Shown here: piece after piece, positions 8,435 to 17,229 of the stretch | How positions within the stretch are numbered: the first letter of the stretch is position 1 | How the letters are laid out: every line of letters starts with the position of its first letter | Assembly (NCBI RefSeq): GCF_002208095.1 | Contig: NZ_CP017990.1 | Location: 1,674,001 to 1,738,000, forward strand | Source: Enterobacter cloacae complex sp. ECNIH7 | GTDB lineage: Bacteria > Pseudomonadota > Gammaproteobacteria > Enterobacterales > Enterobacteriaceae | Reading direction: 5' to 3' | Length of the DNA stretch: 64,000 nt | Translations under genes and position numbers: made by a program | The notes under the pieces: generated by a model | What the model saw: only the letters and a program-made list of their open reading frames with translations | What the model was told of the DNA's origin: nothing | Database searches by the model: none

Positions 8435-9163
8435 TCAATGAGATAAATAGTTTTTGAAGGCATCGGTTTGCGGGTTCGCGAAGCAGCTCGCATCACCTTG
8501 CTCAACGATATACCCGTTTTCCATGTAGACCACACGGCTGGCGGTTTTACGCGCCACTTCCACTTCGTGGGTGACGATAACCTGCGTAATATTGGTTTCC
8601 GCCAGCTCGCGAATGATGCTGACGATCTGGGCGGTAATTTCCGGGTCCAGCGCCGCGGTTGGCTCATCAAATAGCAGTACCGCAGGCTCCATCATCAGCG
8701 CGCGGGCAATGGCTACGCGCTGCTGCTGACCACCGGAAAGGTGCAGCGGATAGCGGTCGCTGTAGGGCTTAAGGCGCAGACGATCCAGCAGCTTTTCAGC
8801 GCGCGCGATCGCCTGATCCTTACTTAACCCCAGCACGCGGCACGGCGCTTCAATCAGGTTTTGCAGAACGGTCAGATGCGGCCAGAGATTGTATTGCTGG
8901 AAGACCATGCCGACGTTTTGACGCAGTTCGCGAATCGCTTTATCAGACGGCGTTTTCGCGAAATCAAAATGGTTACCGGCAATCGCCAGCGTACCTGAAC
9001 GGGGCATTTCAAGCAGATTAAGGACGCGCAGAAGGGAGCTTTTGCCTGCACCGCTTGGGCCAAGCAAAACCAGCGTTTCGCCTTCCGGGCAGTTCAGCGT
9101 GATGTCAAACAGCGCCTGGTGTGCGCCGTAGAAGCAGTTAATGCCGTTTAGTTTAATACTCAT
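8435..9163 (-). CDS. artP: Arginine ABC transporter ATP-binding subunit ArtP
   Basis: ArtP is the ATPase that powers arginine import. The 242-residue protein shows the Walker A motif GPSGAGKSS, the Q-loop ([10 protein letters not shown]), the ABC signature LSGGQQQR, the Walker B run VLLFDEP and the switch His in VTHEVE, so all catalytic motifs are intact. It is the first gene of artPIQM, and its upstream region carries ARG-box-like sites. Confidence 0.96.
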   Translation of the reverse strand: MSIKLNGINCFYGAHQALFDITLNCPEGETLVLLGPSGAGKSSLLRVLNLLEMPRSGTLAIAGNHFDFAKTPSDKAIRELRQNVGMVFQQYNLWPHLTVLQNLIEAPCRVLGLSKDQAIARAEKLLDRLRLKPYSDRYPLHLSGGQQQRVAIARALMMEPAVLLFDEPTAALDPEITAQIVSIIRELAETNITQVIVTHEVEVARKTASRVVYMENGYIVEQGDASCFANPQTDAFKNYLSH

Positions 9164-9224
9164 CGGGGCAGTCTTTACTCATCCAGGCAATCTATAGCAA
9201 TTGAGGCCGCAGATAGTACCGTTG

Positions 9225-9263
9225 ACAGAATAGTTATGCAATATTTATGCGTTAAAAGTTAAA
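9225..9263 (-). promoter_or_regulatory. Candidate tandem ARG boxes upstream of artP
   Basis: Two degenerate 18-bp ARG boxes with the diagnostic 3-bp spacing lie at 9225-9242 (ACAGAATAGTTATGCAAT, three mismatches) and 9246-9263 (four mismatches), 62-100 bases before the artP start. The arrangement copies the stronger artJ operator. The call rests on consensus matching by eye, so weaker ArgR control of artPIQM is probable, not certain. Confidence 0.5.
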
Positions 9264-9389
9264 TATAACCCGCGTTTCCTCTTAAACATAGCACAAAATA
9301 GCGAACGGTAAGGTCGGCGAGTATAAATGTCGGCATTCCGCATGAAATGCCGCACATTTTACGGGGGTTACCAGGTTATATCGGCGGGT

Positions 9390-9908
9390 TTAGCGATTCT
9401 CAATCGACTGGCGAAGCGTGCCTGCCGGGGCATGAACGCTGCCGCCAACGTAGCGCACGTCGTCTACCGCCCAGCACTGTCCTTCACGGATCATCAGCAC
9501 TTCATCCTGCCAGGTTTGGGTTCCCTGCGTCAGCTTCACGCGCAGCGGAATATTGCGGGCATCCGTGTTCGGTATGGTTGACGCGCTGGCTACTTCGGCG
9601 CTGTCCGGCAGCGTGGTACGGCTGGAGAACGGATCGGATTTCAGCAGCGCGTTGTGCTGCGGATCGCGGGTGGCATCGTTAAGCAATTTTGCCAGACCGT
9701 CGCTCAGATACGGGCGCAGGCCGGTGAGATCGTTGCTGCGGTGCTGGATGCGATAATCATAGAACTGCTGCGCCACGGCGTCCGGGCCGCCCTCAATGCA
9801 GGGGCCGCTGCGGGTACCGATATCCTTAAAGGCTGGCGTGACCGTGGTGGTACAGGCGCTGAGCACCAGCGCGCAGGGCACTAAAAGTGTTAAAGCAGAA
9901 TAGCGCAT
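9390..9908 (-). CDS. ybjP: Lipoprotein YbjP (DUF3828-type)
   Basis: This 172-residue lipoprotein has a signal with lipobox LSAC (Cys19) followed by three Thr, which predicts outer-membrane sorting. The mature region (GPDAVAQQFYDYRIQHR, then REGQCWAVDDVRYVGG) matches the YbjP family, which I know only as a conserved enterobacterial lipoprotein without defined biochemical function. Position, length and orientation beside artP agree with E. coli. Confidence 0.9.
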   Translation of the reverse strand: MRYSALTLLVPCALVLSACTTTVTPAFKDIGTRSGPCIEGGPDAVAQQFYDYRIQHRSNDLTGLRPYLSDGLAKLLNDATRDPQHNALLKSDPFSSRTTLPDSAEVASASTIPNTDARNIPLRVKLTQGTQTWQDEVLMIREGQCWAVDDVRYVGGSVHAPAGTLRQSIENR

Positions 9909-10006
9909 GTTGATTTCCTTATTTATTAACTATCCTTTCAATCATAGCGTAACGAACCGATAATGCTGTGCCTAAGGCATTGAACGCTAAAGTAAGGAGA
10001 GAAACC

Positions 10007-10330
10007 ATGCAGTTTTCAACAACGCCAACCCTGGAAGGGCAGACAATAACCGAGTATTGCGGCGTGGTCACCGGCGAAGCGATCCTCGGTGCCAATATCT
10101 TCCGCGACTTTTTTGCCGGTATCCGCGACATTGTTGGCGGCCGCTCGGGCGCATATGAAAAAGAGCTGCGCAAAGCGCGTGAAATCGCCTTTAAAGAGCT
10201 CGGCGAGCAGGCGGAAGCCCTCGGTGCGGACGCGGTCGTGGGGATTGATATCGACTACGAAACGGTCGGAAAAGATGCCAGCATGCTGATGGTGAGCGTA
10301 AGCGGTACGGCGGTGAAAACCCTCCGATGA
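10007..10330 (+). CDS. ybjQ: YbjQ/UPF0145 family protein
   Basis: This 107-residue protein is the conserved YbjQ family member. ATG at 10007 is chosen over the upstream in-frame codon at 9968 because AAGGAGA lies 7 bases before it and the length then equals E. coli. The family signature is visible as [35 protein letters not shown] and [13 protein letters not shown]. The family forms small oligomers, and its role is not established. Its stop overlaps the amiD start by ATGA. Confidence 0.93.
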   Translation: MQFSTTPTLEGQTITEYCGVVTGEAILGANIFRDFFAGIRDIVGGRSGAYEKELRKAREIAFKELGEQAEALGADAVVGIDIDYETVGKDASMLMVSVSGTAVKTLR

Positions 10331-11157
10331 GGCGTTCGCTTGCCACGCTCCTGCTGGCGCTGCTGCTGGCAGGATGCGTTACGGAAAAGGGGATCGTTGA
10401 TAAAGGCGCCTACGAGCTGGACACGCGCCATCAGGCGCTGGCGGCTTACCCGCGCATCAAGGTGCTGGTGATCCACTATACCGCGGACGATTTTGACAGC
10501 TCGCTGGCCACCCTGACGGATAATAACGTCAGCTCTCACTATTTGATTCCGGCTAACCCCCCTGCACCAGACGGTAAACCGCGCATCTGGCAGCTGGTGC
10601 CTGAAAGCGAACTGGCCTGGCATGCGGGCATTAGCTTCTGGCGCGGCACCAACCGCATTAATGATACGTCGGTCGGCATTGAGCTGGAGAACCGCGGCTG
10701 GCAAAAAACGTCGGGCGTTAAGCAATTTACGCCGTTTGAGCCTGCGCAAATTGCGGCGCTGGTGCCGCTCGCCAAAGACATTATTACCCGCTACAACATC
10801 AGACCTGAAAATGTGGTGGCCCATTCGGACATCGCCCCACAGCGCAAAGACGATCCCGGCCCGCTGTTTCCGTGGCAGGCGCTCGCCAGACAGGGCATTG
10901 GCGCATGGCCCGACCCGGCTCGGGTGGTATTTTACCTGAACGGTAAGCCGCGAGATGAACTTGTGGAGCAAAAGATACTGCTCGATCTGCTGGCGCGCTA
11001 CGGCTATGAGGTGACCGATAACATGACGAACGCGCAGCAGAAGCGCGTGATCGTCGCGTTTCAGATGCATTTTCGCCCGGCGCGCTGGGACGGCGTGGCC
11101 GATCGCGAAACGCTGGCTATCGCGGAGGCGCTGTTAGAGCGCTACGGGCAGGGGTAA
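10327..11157 (+). CDS. amiD: N-acetylmuramoyl-L-alanine amidase AmiD (lipoprotein)
   Basis: AmiD is an outer-membrane-anchored zinc amidase that cleaves the muramyl-peptide bond, including in anhydromuropeptides, during wall recycling. The 276 residues equal the E. coli length. The lipobox is LAGC (Cys17). The amidase_2 domain places the likely zinc ligands and catalytic residues at His50 (VIHYTADD), Glu119 ([10 protein letters not shown]), His166 ([15 protein letters not shown]) and Asp176. The C-terminal region resembles a peptidoglycan-binding domain. It is coupled to ybjQ by a 4-base overlap, and the island starts immediately after it. Confidence 0.95.
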   Translation: MRRSLATLLLALLLAGCVTEKGIVDKGAYELDTRHQALAAYPRIKVLVIHYTADDFDSSLATLTDNNVSSHYLIPANPPAPDGKPRIWQLVPESELAWHAGISFWRGTNRINDTSVGIELENRGWQKTSGVKQFTPFEPAQIAALVPLAKDIITRYNIRPENVVAHSDIAPQRKDDPGPLFPWQALARQGIGAWPDPARVVFYLNGKPRDELVEQKILLDLLARYGYEVTDNMTNAQQKRVIVAFQMHFRPARWDGVADRETLAIAEALLERYGQG

Positions 11158-11172
11158 TCCTTCGGGTTACCC
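11152..11172 (+). terminator. Hairpin at the amiD stop codon
   Basis: GGGTAATCC, loop TTCG and GGTTACCC form a stem with one bulge that includes the amiD stop codon. Only a short T-rich stretch follows 9 bases later, so it may be a weak terminator or an mRNA-end stabiliser. It marks the left edge of the secretion island. Confidence 0.5.
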
Positions 11173-11416
11173 GACTCCACTTTTTCACGGTCTTCTTTTG
11201 GACTGATTTTTTAATCACATTCACCGCGTTGATGTTTTATAGTTTCCTCAGTCGAAATTACTCGCAAACGTGTTTGACAATATATCGACACGACAAATAA
11301 GAAACACTGATGTGCTAACGTCTTAGCTTTACTTTGCATTTGTTAAATGGACTACGCATTTATGCGCTGTGATTGCGCACGTTCACCTTTTCAATTTAAT
11401 TTTAACAGGTATAACT

Positions 11417-12040
11417 ATGTTAAGTATCTATGGTAAAAATAGCCGTCCACAAGCTGAACTCGAGGCTATTATCGCGGCAACTGAAGGTTTTGAAGAAAGA
11501 ACCTTACGCAAATGGCAGCGTATCAGTACCGAGAACAACGAAAATATTCATTTTATCGTTAGCGGTGAAGTTGAATTCCGCCGCGAGTCGGATGAACTGT
11601 GTATGTTCACCCTGCAGAATAAATGTATTTTCGGTCTCTCCTCTATTTATTATAACTCAACGCATATGTACGGCCTGGTTCGTGCCAGTACCGTCGTAAG
11701 AACCCTTAAAAAAGAGGATTTTTTCCGTCTGATGAGCGAAAAAAACCTGTGGGAAGCCTTGAGTAAAGTCCTCTCCTGGTATGTTTGCCTGCTCAGCAAA
11801 CGTGACGAAGTGCTGGTGGCCCGCAGCGCATACTCTATTGTTCGCGAATTCTTGCTGGAAATTAACGAACTGATGGTGCACCATCAGCGCGATATCAATA
11901 TTTACGACTATATTCAGGAATATACCAGCCTGGCCCGAAGTACCATTATAAAAATTCTCGCCGACCTGAAAAAAGGTAATTATATTCAGGTTGATAAAGG
12001 CCGTCTGATGCATTTGTCAGCACTGCCGGAAAAATATTAA
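11417..12040 (+). CDS. Crp-fold transcriptional regulator, IprA-like
   Basis: This 207-residue protein looks like a one-component regulator: an N-terminal beta-rich cupin-like half (IHFIVSGEVEFRRESDEL, then FGLSSIYYN) and a C-terminal helix-turn-helix (YTSLARSTIIKILADLKKGNYIQ), the order seen in Crp/Fnr-like proteins and in the IprA/YaiV group. Residues for cAMP or an iron-sulfur cluster are not evident. ATG at 11417 is preferred over the upstream codon at 11369 because of the better fold start. The gene is AT-rich and has a long AT-rich upstream region (11173-11416). It faces gspAB tail to tail and is the only regulator in the island, so control of gsp and chitinase genes is a reasonable inference. 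Confidence 0.75.
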   Translation: MLSIYGKNSRPQAELEAIIAATEGFEERTLRKWQRISTENNENIHFIVSGEVEFRRESDELCMFTLQNKCIFGLSSIYYNSTHMYGLVRASTVVRTLKKEDFFRLMSEKNLWEALSKVLSWYVCLLSKRDEVLVARSAYSIVREFLLEINELMVHHQRDINIYDYIQEYTSLARSTIIKILADLKKGNYIQVDKGRLMHLSALPEKY

Positions 12041-12058
12041 TCGCTGTTCATCTCCTTT

Positions 12059-12673
12059 TTAAGTAAAAGGGTTGCTATGTTTCAGTGAGTTATTTGCCTG
12101 CGTTTCTGCCGTGGTTTCATCCTCTGGAGGCGTGGGCATTTTCCCCTGCGAATAATCTTTTTCCTGTTCTTTTAACGCCTTCATCAATAATGCCTTGATA
12201 GCCCCGTCATCAACTGTCTGACCGGTATTATCCTGTTCGGGGATAGCAGAATTCTTCACTTCTGTTCCTGGCAATGTATCCCGGGAAATATCATGCGGCA
12301 TTTCACCGTCGGGCGCCTGCTGCCAGTCGGCATCGCCGCTATCAATGGGCATCTCCTGCAGCGGCGGCATCTCTTTTGTCACCGGTTCTTGCTTTGGTTC
12401 AGGCTGCGGGAACGGTTTACTGACATAGACATAATGCATATCCGATAGCGTCGTTTCTGGCTTAACGGCGCTCGCTTTTACTGGCTCAGGTAACGGATGG
12501 CGCAGATCCCAGTAGAGATGAGCGTAGAGTCCCGCAGCGATCGTCATCACTATTCCCACCAACCAGATCAGGGTGGCACAGACCACTTTTTTCAGCGAGG
12601 GGCGCCGGTAAGAAAACCAGACCGGTGCGTTCAGGGTAGCGCTGCGCTGTGCAGCCAGAGTAATTGTCGACAT
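12059..12673 (-). CDS. gspB: Type II secretion assembly protein GspB
   Basis: GspB works with GspA to help place the secretin multimer in the outer membrane. The 204-residue protein has a short cytoplasmic N-terminus, one membrane helix at about residues 30-52 (VVCATLIWLVGIVMTIAAGL) and a Pro/Glu-rich periplasmic stretch (PFPQPEPKQEPVTKEMPP), the shape of ExeB/OutB/PulB. The C-terminal part is low in recognisable motifs. Its ATG overlaps the last base of gspA, so the two are made together. Confidence 0.8.
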   Translation of the reverse strand: MSTITLAAQRSATLNAPVWFSYRRPSLKKVVCATLIWLVGIVMTIAAGLYAHLYWDLRHPLPEPVKASAVKPETTLSDMHYVYVSKPFPQPEPKQEPVTKEMPPLQEMPIDSGDADWQQAPDGEMPHDISRDTLPGTEVKNSAIPEQDNTGQTVDDGAIKALLMKALKEQEKDYSQGKMPTPPEDETTAETQANNSLKHSNPFT

Positions 12674-14247
12674 TATGAATGCTTCTCCTGCGCGTTGGGG
12701 GTCGCAGATATATTTGCGGGCTGAATAAGTACGCTTGGCGTAGTCCGGGTTTCACGCATTAACTGCATCAATGTATCTTCACCCGCAATCCCGTCCACAT
12801 GCAGATGCATTTTCTGCTGAAACTCGCGGGTACGTTGCATCAGTTCGGCCGTCCACACCTTTGTGTGGGTTTCGGGTAGATTCAGCGCCAGGCTAAGCTG
12901 CCGATCCATCCAGCCCAGATCTTTGGCGCTGCTTTCGGCGCTCACGGCATCTTTCCCCTGCGGTGTAAGGCGGTGCAATTGGGTGTAATTGCCCGTAGCA
13001 TGCTGGTTAAACCAGCTGCGGCTTACCTGCCAGGTGCGATTATTCATCAGCAGATCCAGCGATTTATCATCTACTCTGGCCACCACGGCATAGTTCAGGT
13101 GATCGCCTGTTTTGATCTCGCCGATCCACGGGTAACCCTCTTTTGCCAGCTCTTCGACCGGAGCGCTGCCCTCCTTACACATCAGGTTGACCTGCCCGGC
13201 GTTCTGGCAGAGCGCCTCTTCCATCGTGGCGTCATAACCCCACATGGTATAGAGCTGATGCATCGCATCGGGCTTGTTCACCACTTCATTATCAATAACC
13301 GGCACCGCTGGGGCGTCGGTTTTTGGTGCCTGCGGTTTCCAGCTGGCCATCACGGGCAGCTGTACCGGCAGTCTGGCGGTAATGGTGGGCATCAATGTCC
13401 AGCCGCAGGCGGCAAACAGTACGGAGGCAAAAAGGCCCATAACGGCAAGGCGTTTGCCCTTCGGTTTCGCCGGCAGAACTTCTCCTGCGGCGAGGCGCAG
13501 ATGGCGCGGCGATACCTGCGCTGAACGCTCGGTCCAGGCGGCTAGCATCGCAAGGTGCGCCAGCTCGTTGAGTTTGCCTGCCTGTCCTTTGGTCAGAACG
13601 TGCATCTTGCGTACGCGGGCCCGGGTGAACGGCGTCGCGTCGCTGCCATGCGCTTCGCACTGGGCCTGAACATAGCTCAGGGACTCGCGGCAGGTGAGGG
13701 GCCGGAGCGTGTGATGCGTATGAAGAGATTTACTCAACCCGGACTGCTGGAGGGCGGCTTCCTGGTCGGCCGATCCCATCAGCACAACCGACAGAGGCAC
13801 ATCCAGCTCCTGCGCGCGGGTTAACAGCATGGACAGAGCGTCGTGGCAATTCGCTTTCATTGACTGAATATGCGAAATGACCAGCACTTTACGCGTGGTT
13901 TTGCGGGACAACATCTCGTCCTGCCACTGGCGCAGCACAGCATCAATAGCCTGGATCCGGGTTTTGCTCTCATTGGTGGTGGTGTTGAGTTTATAGAGCA
14001 GGCCGCTGGCGCTGAGTTTCGGGAAGGCGTTAATGGCAAGCAGCGTGTCGTCATGCTTTTTCAGCGCATCGCAAAACTGCGAGGCGAGATAGCTGTCGTC
14101 GCTTAAGAGCGCAGTGACGCCTGTTGTCTGGCACTTCTCTTTCAGCAAACCGAACACATCCTGATGATACGGAACAAAAAAATCACCTGGCATCCGGGTG
14201 ATAGTCCGGAAAGGCTGGGTAGTGAAATTAAAATGGCGCATATACAT
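12673..14247 (-). CDS. gspA: GspA-type secretion assembly protein with degenerate ATPase motifs
   Basis: GspA/ExeA proteins are membrane ATPases with a periplasmic peptidoglycan-binding domain that assist secretin assembly. This 524-residue protein keeps the family architecture: an N-terminal region starting MYMRHFNFTTQPF, an AAA-like domain, a membrane helix near residues 283-303 (MGLFASVLFAACGWTLM), a periplasmic domain, and a C-terminal peptidoglycan-binding repeat (REFQQKMHLHVDGIAGEDTL). The P-loop position (about residues 46-56) reads ALLSDDSYLAS, without the GxxGxGKT pattern, and the Walker B position (about 120-130) reads KVLVISHIQSM, without the acidic pair. It is probably unable to hydrolyse ATP. 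It precedes gspB in a two-gene unit divergent from gspC. Confidence 0.85.
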   Translation of the reverse strand: MYMRHFNFTTQPFRTITRMPGDFFVPYHQDVFGLLKEKCQTTGVTALLSDDSYLASQFCDALKKHDDTLLAINAFPKLSASGLLYKLNTTTNESKTRIQAIDAVLRQWQDEMLSRKTTRKVLVISHIQSMKANCHDALSMLLTRAQELDVPLSVVLMGSADQEAALQQSGLSKSLHTHHTLRPLTCRESLSYVQAQCEAHGSDATPFTRARVRKMHVLTKGQAGKLNELAHLAMLAAWTERSAQVSPRHLRLAAGEVLPAKPKGKRLAVMGLFASVLFAACGWTLMPTITARLPVQLPVMASWKPQAPKTDAPAVPVIDNEVVNKPDAMHQLYTMWGYDATMEEALCQNAGQVNLMCKEGSAPVEELAKEGYPWIGEIKTGDHLNYAVVARVDDKSLDLLMNNRTWQVSRSWFNQHATGNYTQLHRLTPQGKDAVSAESSAKDLGWMDRQLSLALNLPETHTKVWTAELMQRTREFQQKMHLHVDGIAGEDTLMQLMRETRTTPSVLIQPANISATPNAQEKHS

Positions 14248-14504
14248 AGCGTATTACCGTCTCTTTGATTCATAGCAAGGAGCCGGAAAAGTAAAGGATA
14301 CAGGCGGAAGGGGCAATTTGAATGCAGGATAAAAATATTCTTTCTGCGCCTCTATCATTAGTTTATTTAACGATCAACCTTTTTCTAAATTATTGTTAGC
14401 GGAAGTGTGAATGGGCGGAGGCGAGGAAACACATTAGTATTTACGCCACTCACTCATACAGCCCTGTGCTGTGAATTACTGACTGGCAGAAAGGCTCGTT
14501 AAAA
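14248..14504. promoter_or_regulatory. Divergent gspAB / gspC promoter region
   Basis: This 257-base AT-rich stretch separates gspA (minus) from gspC (plus) and must carry promoters for both operons. The AT-rich core is 14330-14400. I see no convincing operator or structured RNA in it. A GAAAGG ribosome site for gspC lies near 14490. Confidence 0.5.
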
Positions 14505-15278
14505 ATGCGGATGTCATTTGTTACTCAATTGATTATGCCCTGCGTCATGTTTGTGCTGCTTATTTTCTGCGGCCAGCAAGGGTATATGGTTTATAAAGAT
14601 TATAAGAAAGTGACGAACAGGTTGTCTGATTCAAAACAGAATACGCAAAAAAAAAGTCACGATGAAACCCAGTTTGTACTTTTTACGCCGGCGGTAATGC
14701 CGGCGCAACAGCCAGCGGCGGTGAAAACGCCGCTCAGTGCGGAAATCGAAGGTATTCTCAGCAGCGATGAAGCCTGGCTGTCCTTTGCGGTGATAAAAAC
14801 CCCCGCCGGACAAAAGAGCTATCGCGAGGGCGAAATGCTCGCCGGTTTTGACAATGCCTATATTGCCGAAATTCATGCCGATAATGTGGTGGTGAATTAT
14901 GAAGGCGCGCCGCAGGTTATTTCACTTAACAAGCCAGACTATTTCAAAGGCGGCGTGGATAGCGCCCCGGCAACCAAATCGAAGAAAGATGCAGGGTTGG
15001 ATAATCTGCATCTGGATGATTATCTGGTGTTAAAACCGTTAATCGAAAAAGGCCAGCTGGAAGGCTACAACATTAATCCACGCAATGCGTCGTCTTTCTA
15101 CAGCCATGCTGGCCTGGAAAAAGGTGATGTGGTGGTAAAAGTTGACGATGTGGATATGACTAAAGAGGCGCAGGCAAAAGAGATCGTTGCCCGCTGGTCA
15201 AAAATGAAAGAAGCGGATGTCATTATTCGGCGTCACGCTCACCTTGAAAATATTCGGGTCAATGTTCTAAACAATTAA
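14505..15278 (+). CDS. gspC: Type II secretion inner-membrane protein GspC
   Basis: GspC links the inner-membrane platform to the GspD secretin in the periplasm. The 257-residue protein has one N-terminal membrane helix (LIMPCVMFVLLIFCGQQGYM), a homology region (GEMLAGFDNAYIAEIHADNV) that in this family touches the secretin N0 domain, and a C-terminal PDZ-like domain (AGLEKGDVVVKVDDVDMTKE) often involved in substrate choice. It is the first gene of the long gsp operon and ends 13 bases before gspD. Confidence 0.92.
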   Translation: MRMSFVTQLIMPCVMFVLLIFCGQQGYMVYKDYKKVTNRLSDSKQNTQKKSHDETQFVLFTPAVMPAQQPAAVKTPLSAEIEGILSSDEAWLSFAVIKTPAGQKSYREGEMLAGFDNAYIAEIHADNVVVNYEGAPQVISLNKPDYFKGGVDSAPATKSKKDAGLDNLHLDDYLVLKPLIEKGQLEGYNINPRNASSFYSHAGLEKGDVVVKVDDVDMTKEAQAKEIVARWSKMKEADVIIRRHAHLENIRVNVLNN

Positions 15279-15291
15279 TAAGTGTACAGAC

Positions 15292-17217
15292 ATGAAGAAA
15301 TTTCCATGGGCGTGCGTAGCGCTGACCGCATTGTCGTTATATTCAGGTTCGCTGTTCGCGGCGAACTTTAGCGCCAGTTTCAAAAATACCGATGTCCGCG
15401 AATTTATCGATACCGTCGGGCGTAACCTTAATAAAACCATTCTGGTCGATCCTTCCGTTCAGGGAACGGTGTCGGTTCGCACCTACAACGTACTGACGGA
15501 AGATGAATATTACCAGTTCTTCCTGAGCGTGCTGGATCTCTATGGTCTGTCGGTGATCCCGATGGATAACGGGATGGTGAAAGTCGTGCGCTCTTCGGTG
15601 GCCCGCATGTCGGGCGCACCGATTGCCGACAGCAAAAACCCCGGCAAAGGTGACGAAATTATCACCCGCGTGGTGCGGATGGAGAACGTCCCGGTACGTG
15701 AGCTGGCTCCCCTGCTGCGTCAGCTGAACGACGCCTCCGGCATCGGCAACGTGGTCCATTTTGAACCGTCAAACGTGCTGCTGTTAACCGGCAAAGCCTC
15801 GGTGGTTAACCGCCTGGTGGATCTGGTGCAGCGTGTGGATCAAAGCGGCGTCCAGCGCCGTGAAATCGTGCCGCTGCGTTTTGCCTCTGCCAAAGATCTT
15901 TCTGACATGTTGAACAACCTCAACAACGAAGAGCAGAAAGGGCAAAACGCCCCGCAGCTGGCGACCAAAGTGGTCGCCGACGACGAAACCAACAGCCTGG
16001 TGATCAGCGGCAGCCCGGACGCGCGTCAGCGCACCCGGATGCTGATCTCCCAGCTCGATCGCGAGCAGAACAACGAGGGCAACACCCGCGTCTTCTACCT
16101 GAAATACGCCAACGCCAGCAAAGTGGTGCCGGTGCTGACGGGGATCGGCGAGCAACTGAAAGATAAAGCGGGCGGCGGCAAGAGCAAAGCCGCGCCGATG
16201 GCAGGCGACCTGAATATTACCGCCGACGAGTCTACCAATTCGCTGGTGATCACCGCCCAGCCAAACGTCATGAATTCACTGGAAAAAGTGATCGACAAGC
16301 TGGATATCCGCCGTCCGCAGGTGCTGGTGGAGGCGATCATCGCCGAAGTTCAGGACGGTAACGGTCTGGATCTGGGCGTGCAGTGGACCGGTAAACACGG
16401 TGGGGTTCAGTTTGGCTCGACCGGCCTGCCGATCAGCCAGATCAAGAAGTCAAAAGTCATTGGCAGCTATACGGGCCTGGCGACCGGTTTCTTTAACGGC
16501 GATTTTGGCGCGCTGATGACGGCGCTGTCCACTAACGGTAAAAACGACATTCTGTCGACGCCGAGCGTGGTGACGCTGGATAACAAAGAGGCGTCGTTCA
16601 ACGTCGGTCAGGACGTGCCGGTACTCTCCGGTTCGCAGACCACCAGCGGCGATAACGTGTTTAACTCGGTGGAACGTAAAACCGTTGGTACGAAGCTGAA
16701 AATCGTACCGCAGATCAACGATGGCGACATGATCCATCTGAAGATCGAGCAGGAAGTTTCCAGCGTGGATAACACCTCGACGGCCGATGCCAGCCTGGGC
16801 CCAACGTTCAACACCCGCACCATCAACAACGAAGTGATGGTCCACAGCGGGCAGACGGTGGTGCTGGGCGGCCTGATGGAAAACGTCACCAAACAGTCGG
16901 TCTCGAAAGTGCCGCTGCTGGGTGATATTCCGGTGGTGGGTCAGCTGTTCCGCTATACCTCCCAGGACAGCGCCAAACGTAACCTGATGGTGTTTATTCA
17001 CACCACCGTACTGCGCGACGATGACAACTACGGCGCGGCGTCGAAAGAGAAATACGATCAGATCCAGGCGCGTCAACAGCAGCGTATGGAAGAGCACAAG
17101 CTGGGCATCGTAGAGAATGCTGATTCACCGATGCTGCCAGCCTATCCGTCCCAGAGCCACGCCGCGCCAGTGAGCGCCAGTGCGCCGGTGTCGACCCGCA
17201 ACCCGTTTAAAGAGTAA
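15292..17217 (+). CDS. gspD: Type II secretion secretin GspD
   Basis: GspD forms the outer-membrane channel. The 641-residue precursor has a signal peptide (ALTALSLYSGSLFAA) and then the N0 domain (ASFKNTDVREFIDTVGRNLN), three N-domains with repeated periplasmic motifs, and the C-terminal secretin domain with VLVEAIIAEVQDGNGLDLG and VPLLGDIPVVGQLFRY. The tail beyond the secretin core is short and ends RNPFKE. No pilotin gene (GspS/PulS/AspS type) is found in this window, so secretin targeting must rely on GspAB or on a pilotin encoded elsewhere. Confidence 0.96.
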   Translation: MKKFPWACVALTALSLYSGSLFAANFSASFKNTDVREFIDTVGRNLNKTILVDPSVQGTVSVRTYNVLTEDEYYQFFLSVLDLYGLSVIPMDNGMVKVVRSSVARMSGAPIADSKNPGKGDEIITRVVRMENVPVRELAPLLRQLNDASGIGNVVHFEPSNVLLLTGKASVVNRLVDLVQRVDQSGVQRREIVPLRFASAKDLSDMLNNLNNEEQKGQNAPQLATKVVADDETNSLVISGSPDARQRTRMLISQLDREQNNEGNTRVFYLKYANASKVVPVLTGIGEQLKDKAGGGKSKAAPMAGDLNITADESTNSLVITAQPNVMNSLEKVIDKLDIRRPQVLVEAIIAEVQDGNGLDLGVQWTGKHGGVQFGSTGLPISQIKKSKVIGSYTGLATGFFNGDFGALMTALSTNGKNDILSTPSVVTLDNKEASFNVGQDVPVLSGSQTTSGDNVFNSVERKTVGTKLKIVPQINDGDMIHLKIEQEVSSVDNTSTADASLGPTFNTRTINNEVMVHSGQTVVLGGLMENVTKQSVSKVPLLGDIPVVGQLFRYTSQDSAKRNLMVFIHTTVLRDDDNYGAASKEKYDQIQARQQQRMEEHKLGIVENADSPMLPAYPSQSHAAPVSASAPVSTRNPFKE

Positions 17218-17229
17218 GGCGCAAGCGAC

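Noticed and set aside
10255-11070. A 271-codon open frame antisense to amiD
   Set aside because: It covers the coding region of a conserved amidase and has no start signals.
12673-14247. A frameshift as the reason for missing ATPase motifs in GspA
   Set aside because: The frame is continuous, the flanking homology is kept on both sides of each motif, and the product has full family length.
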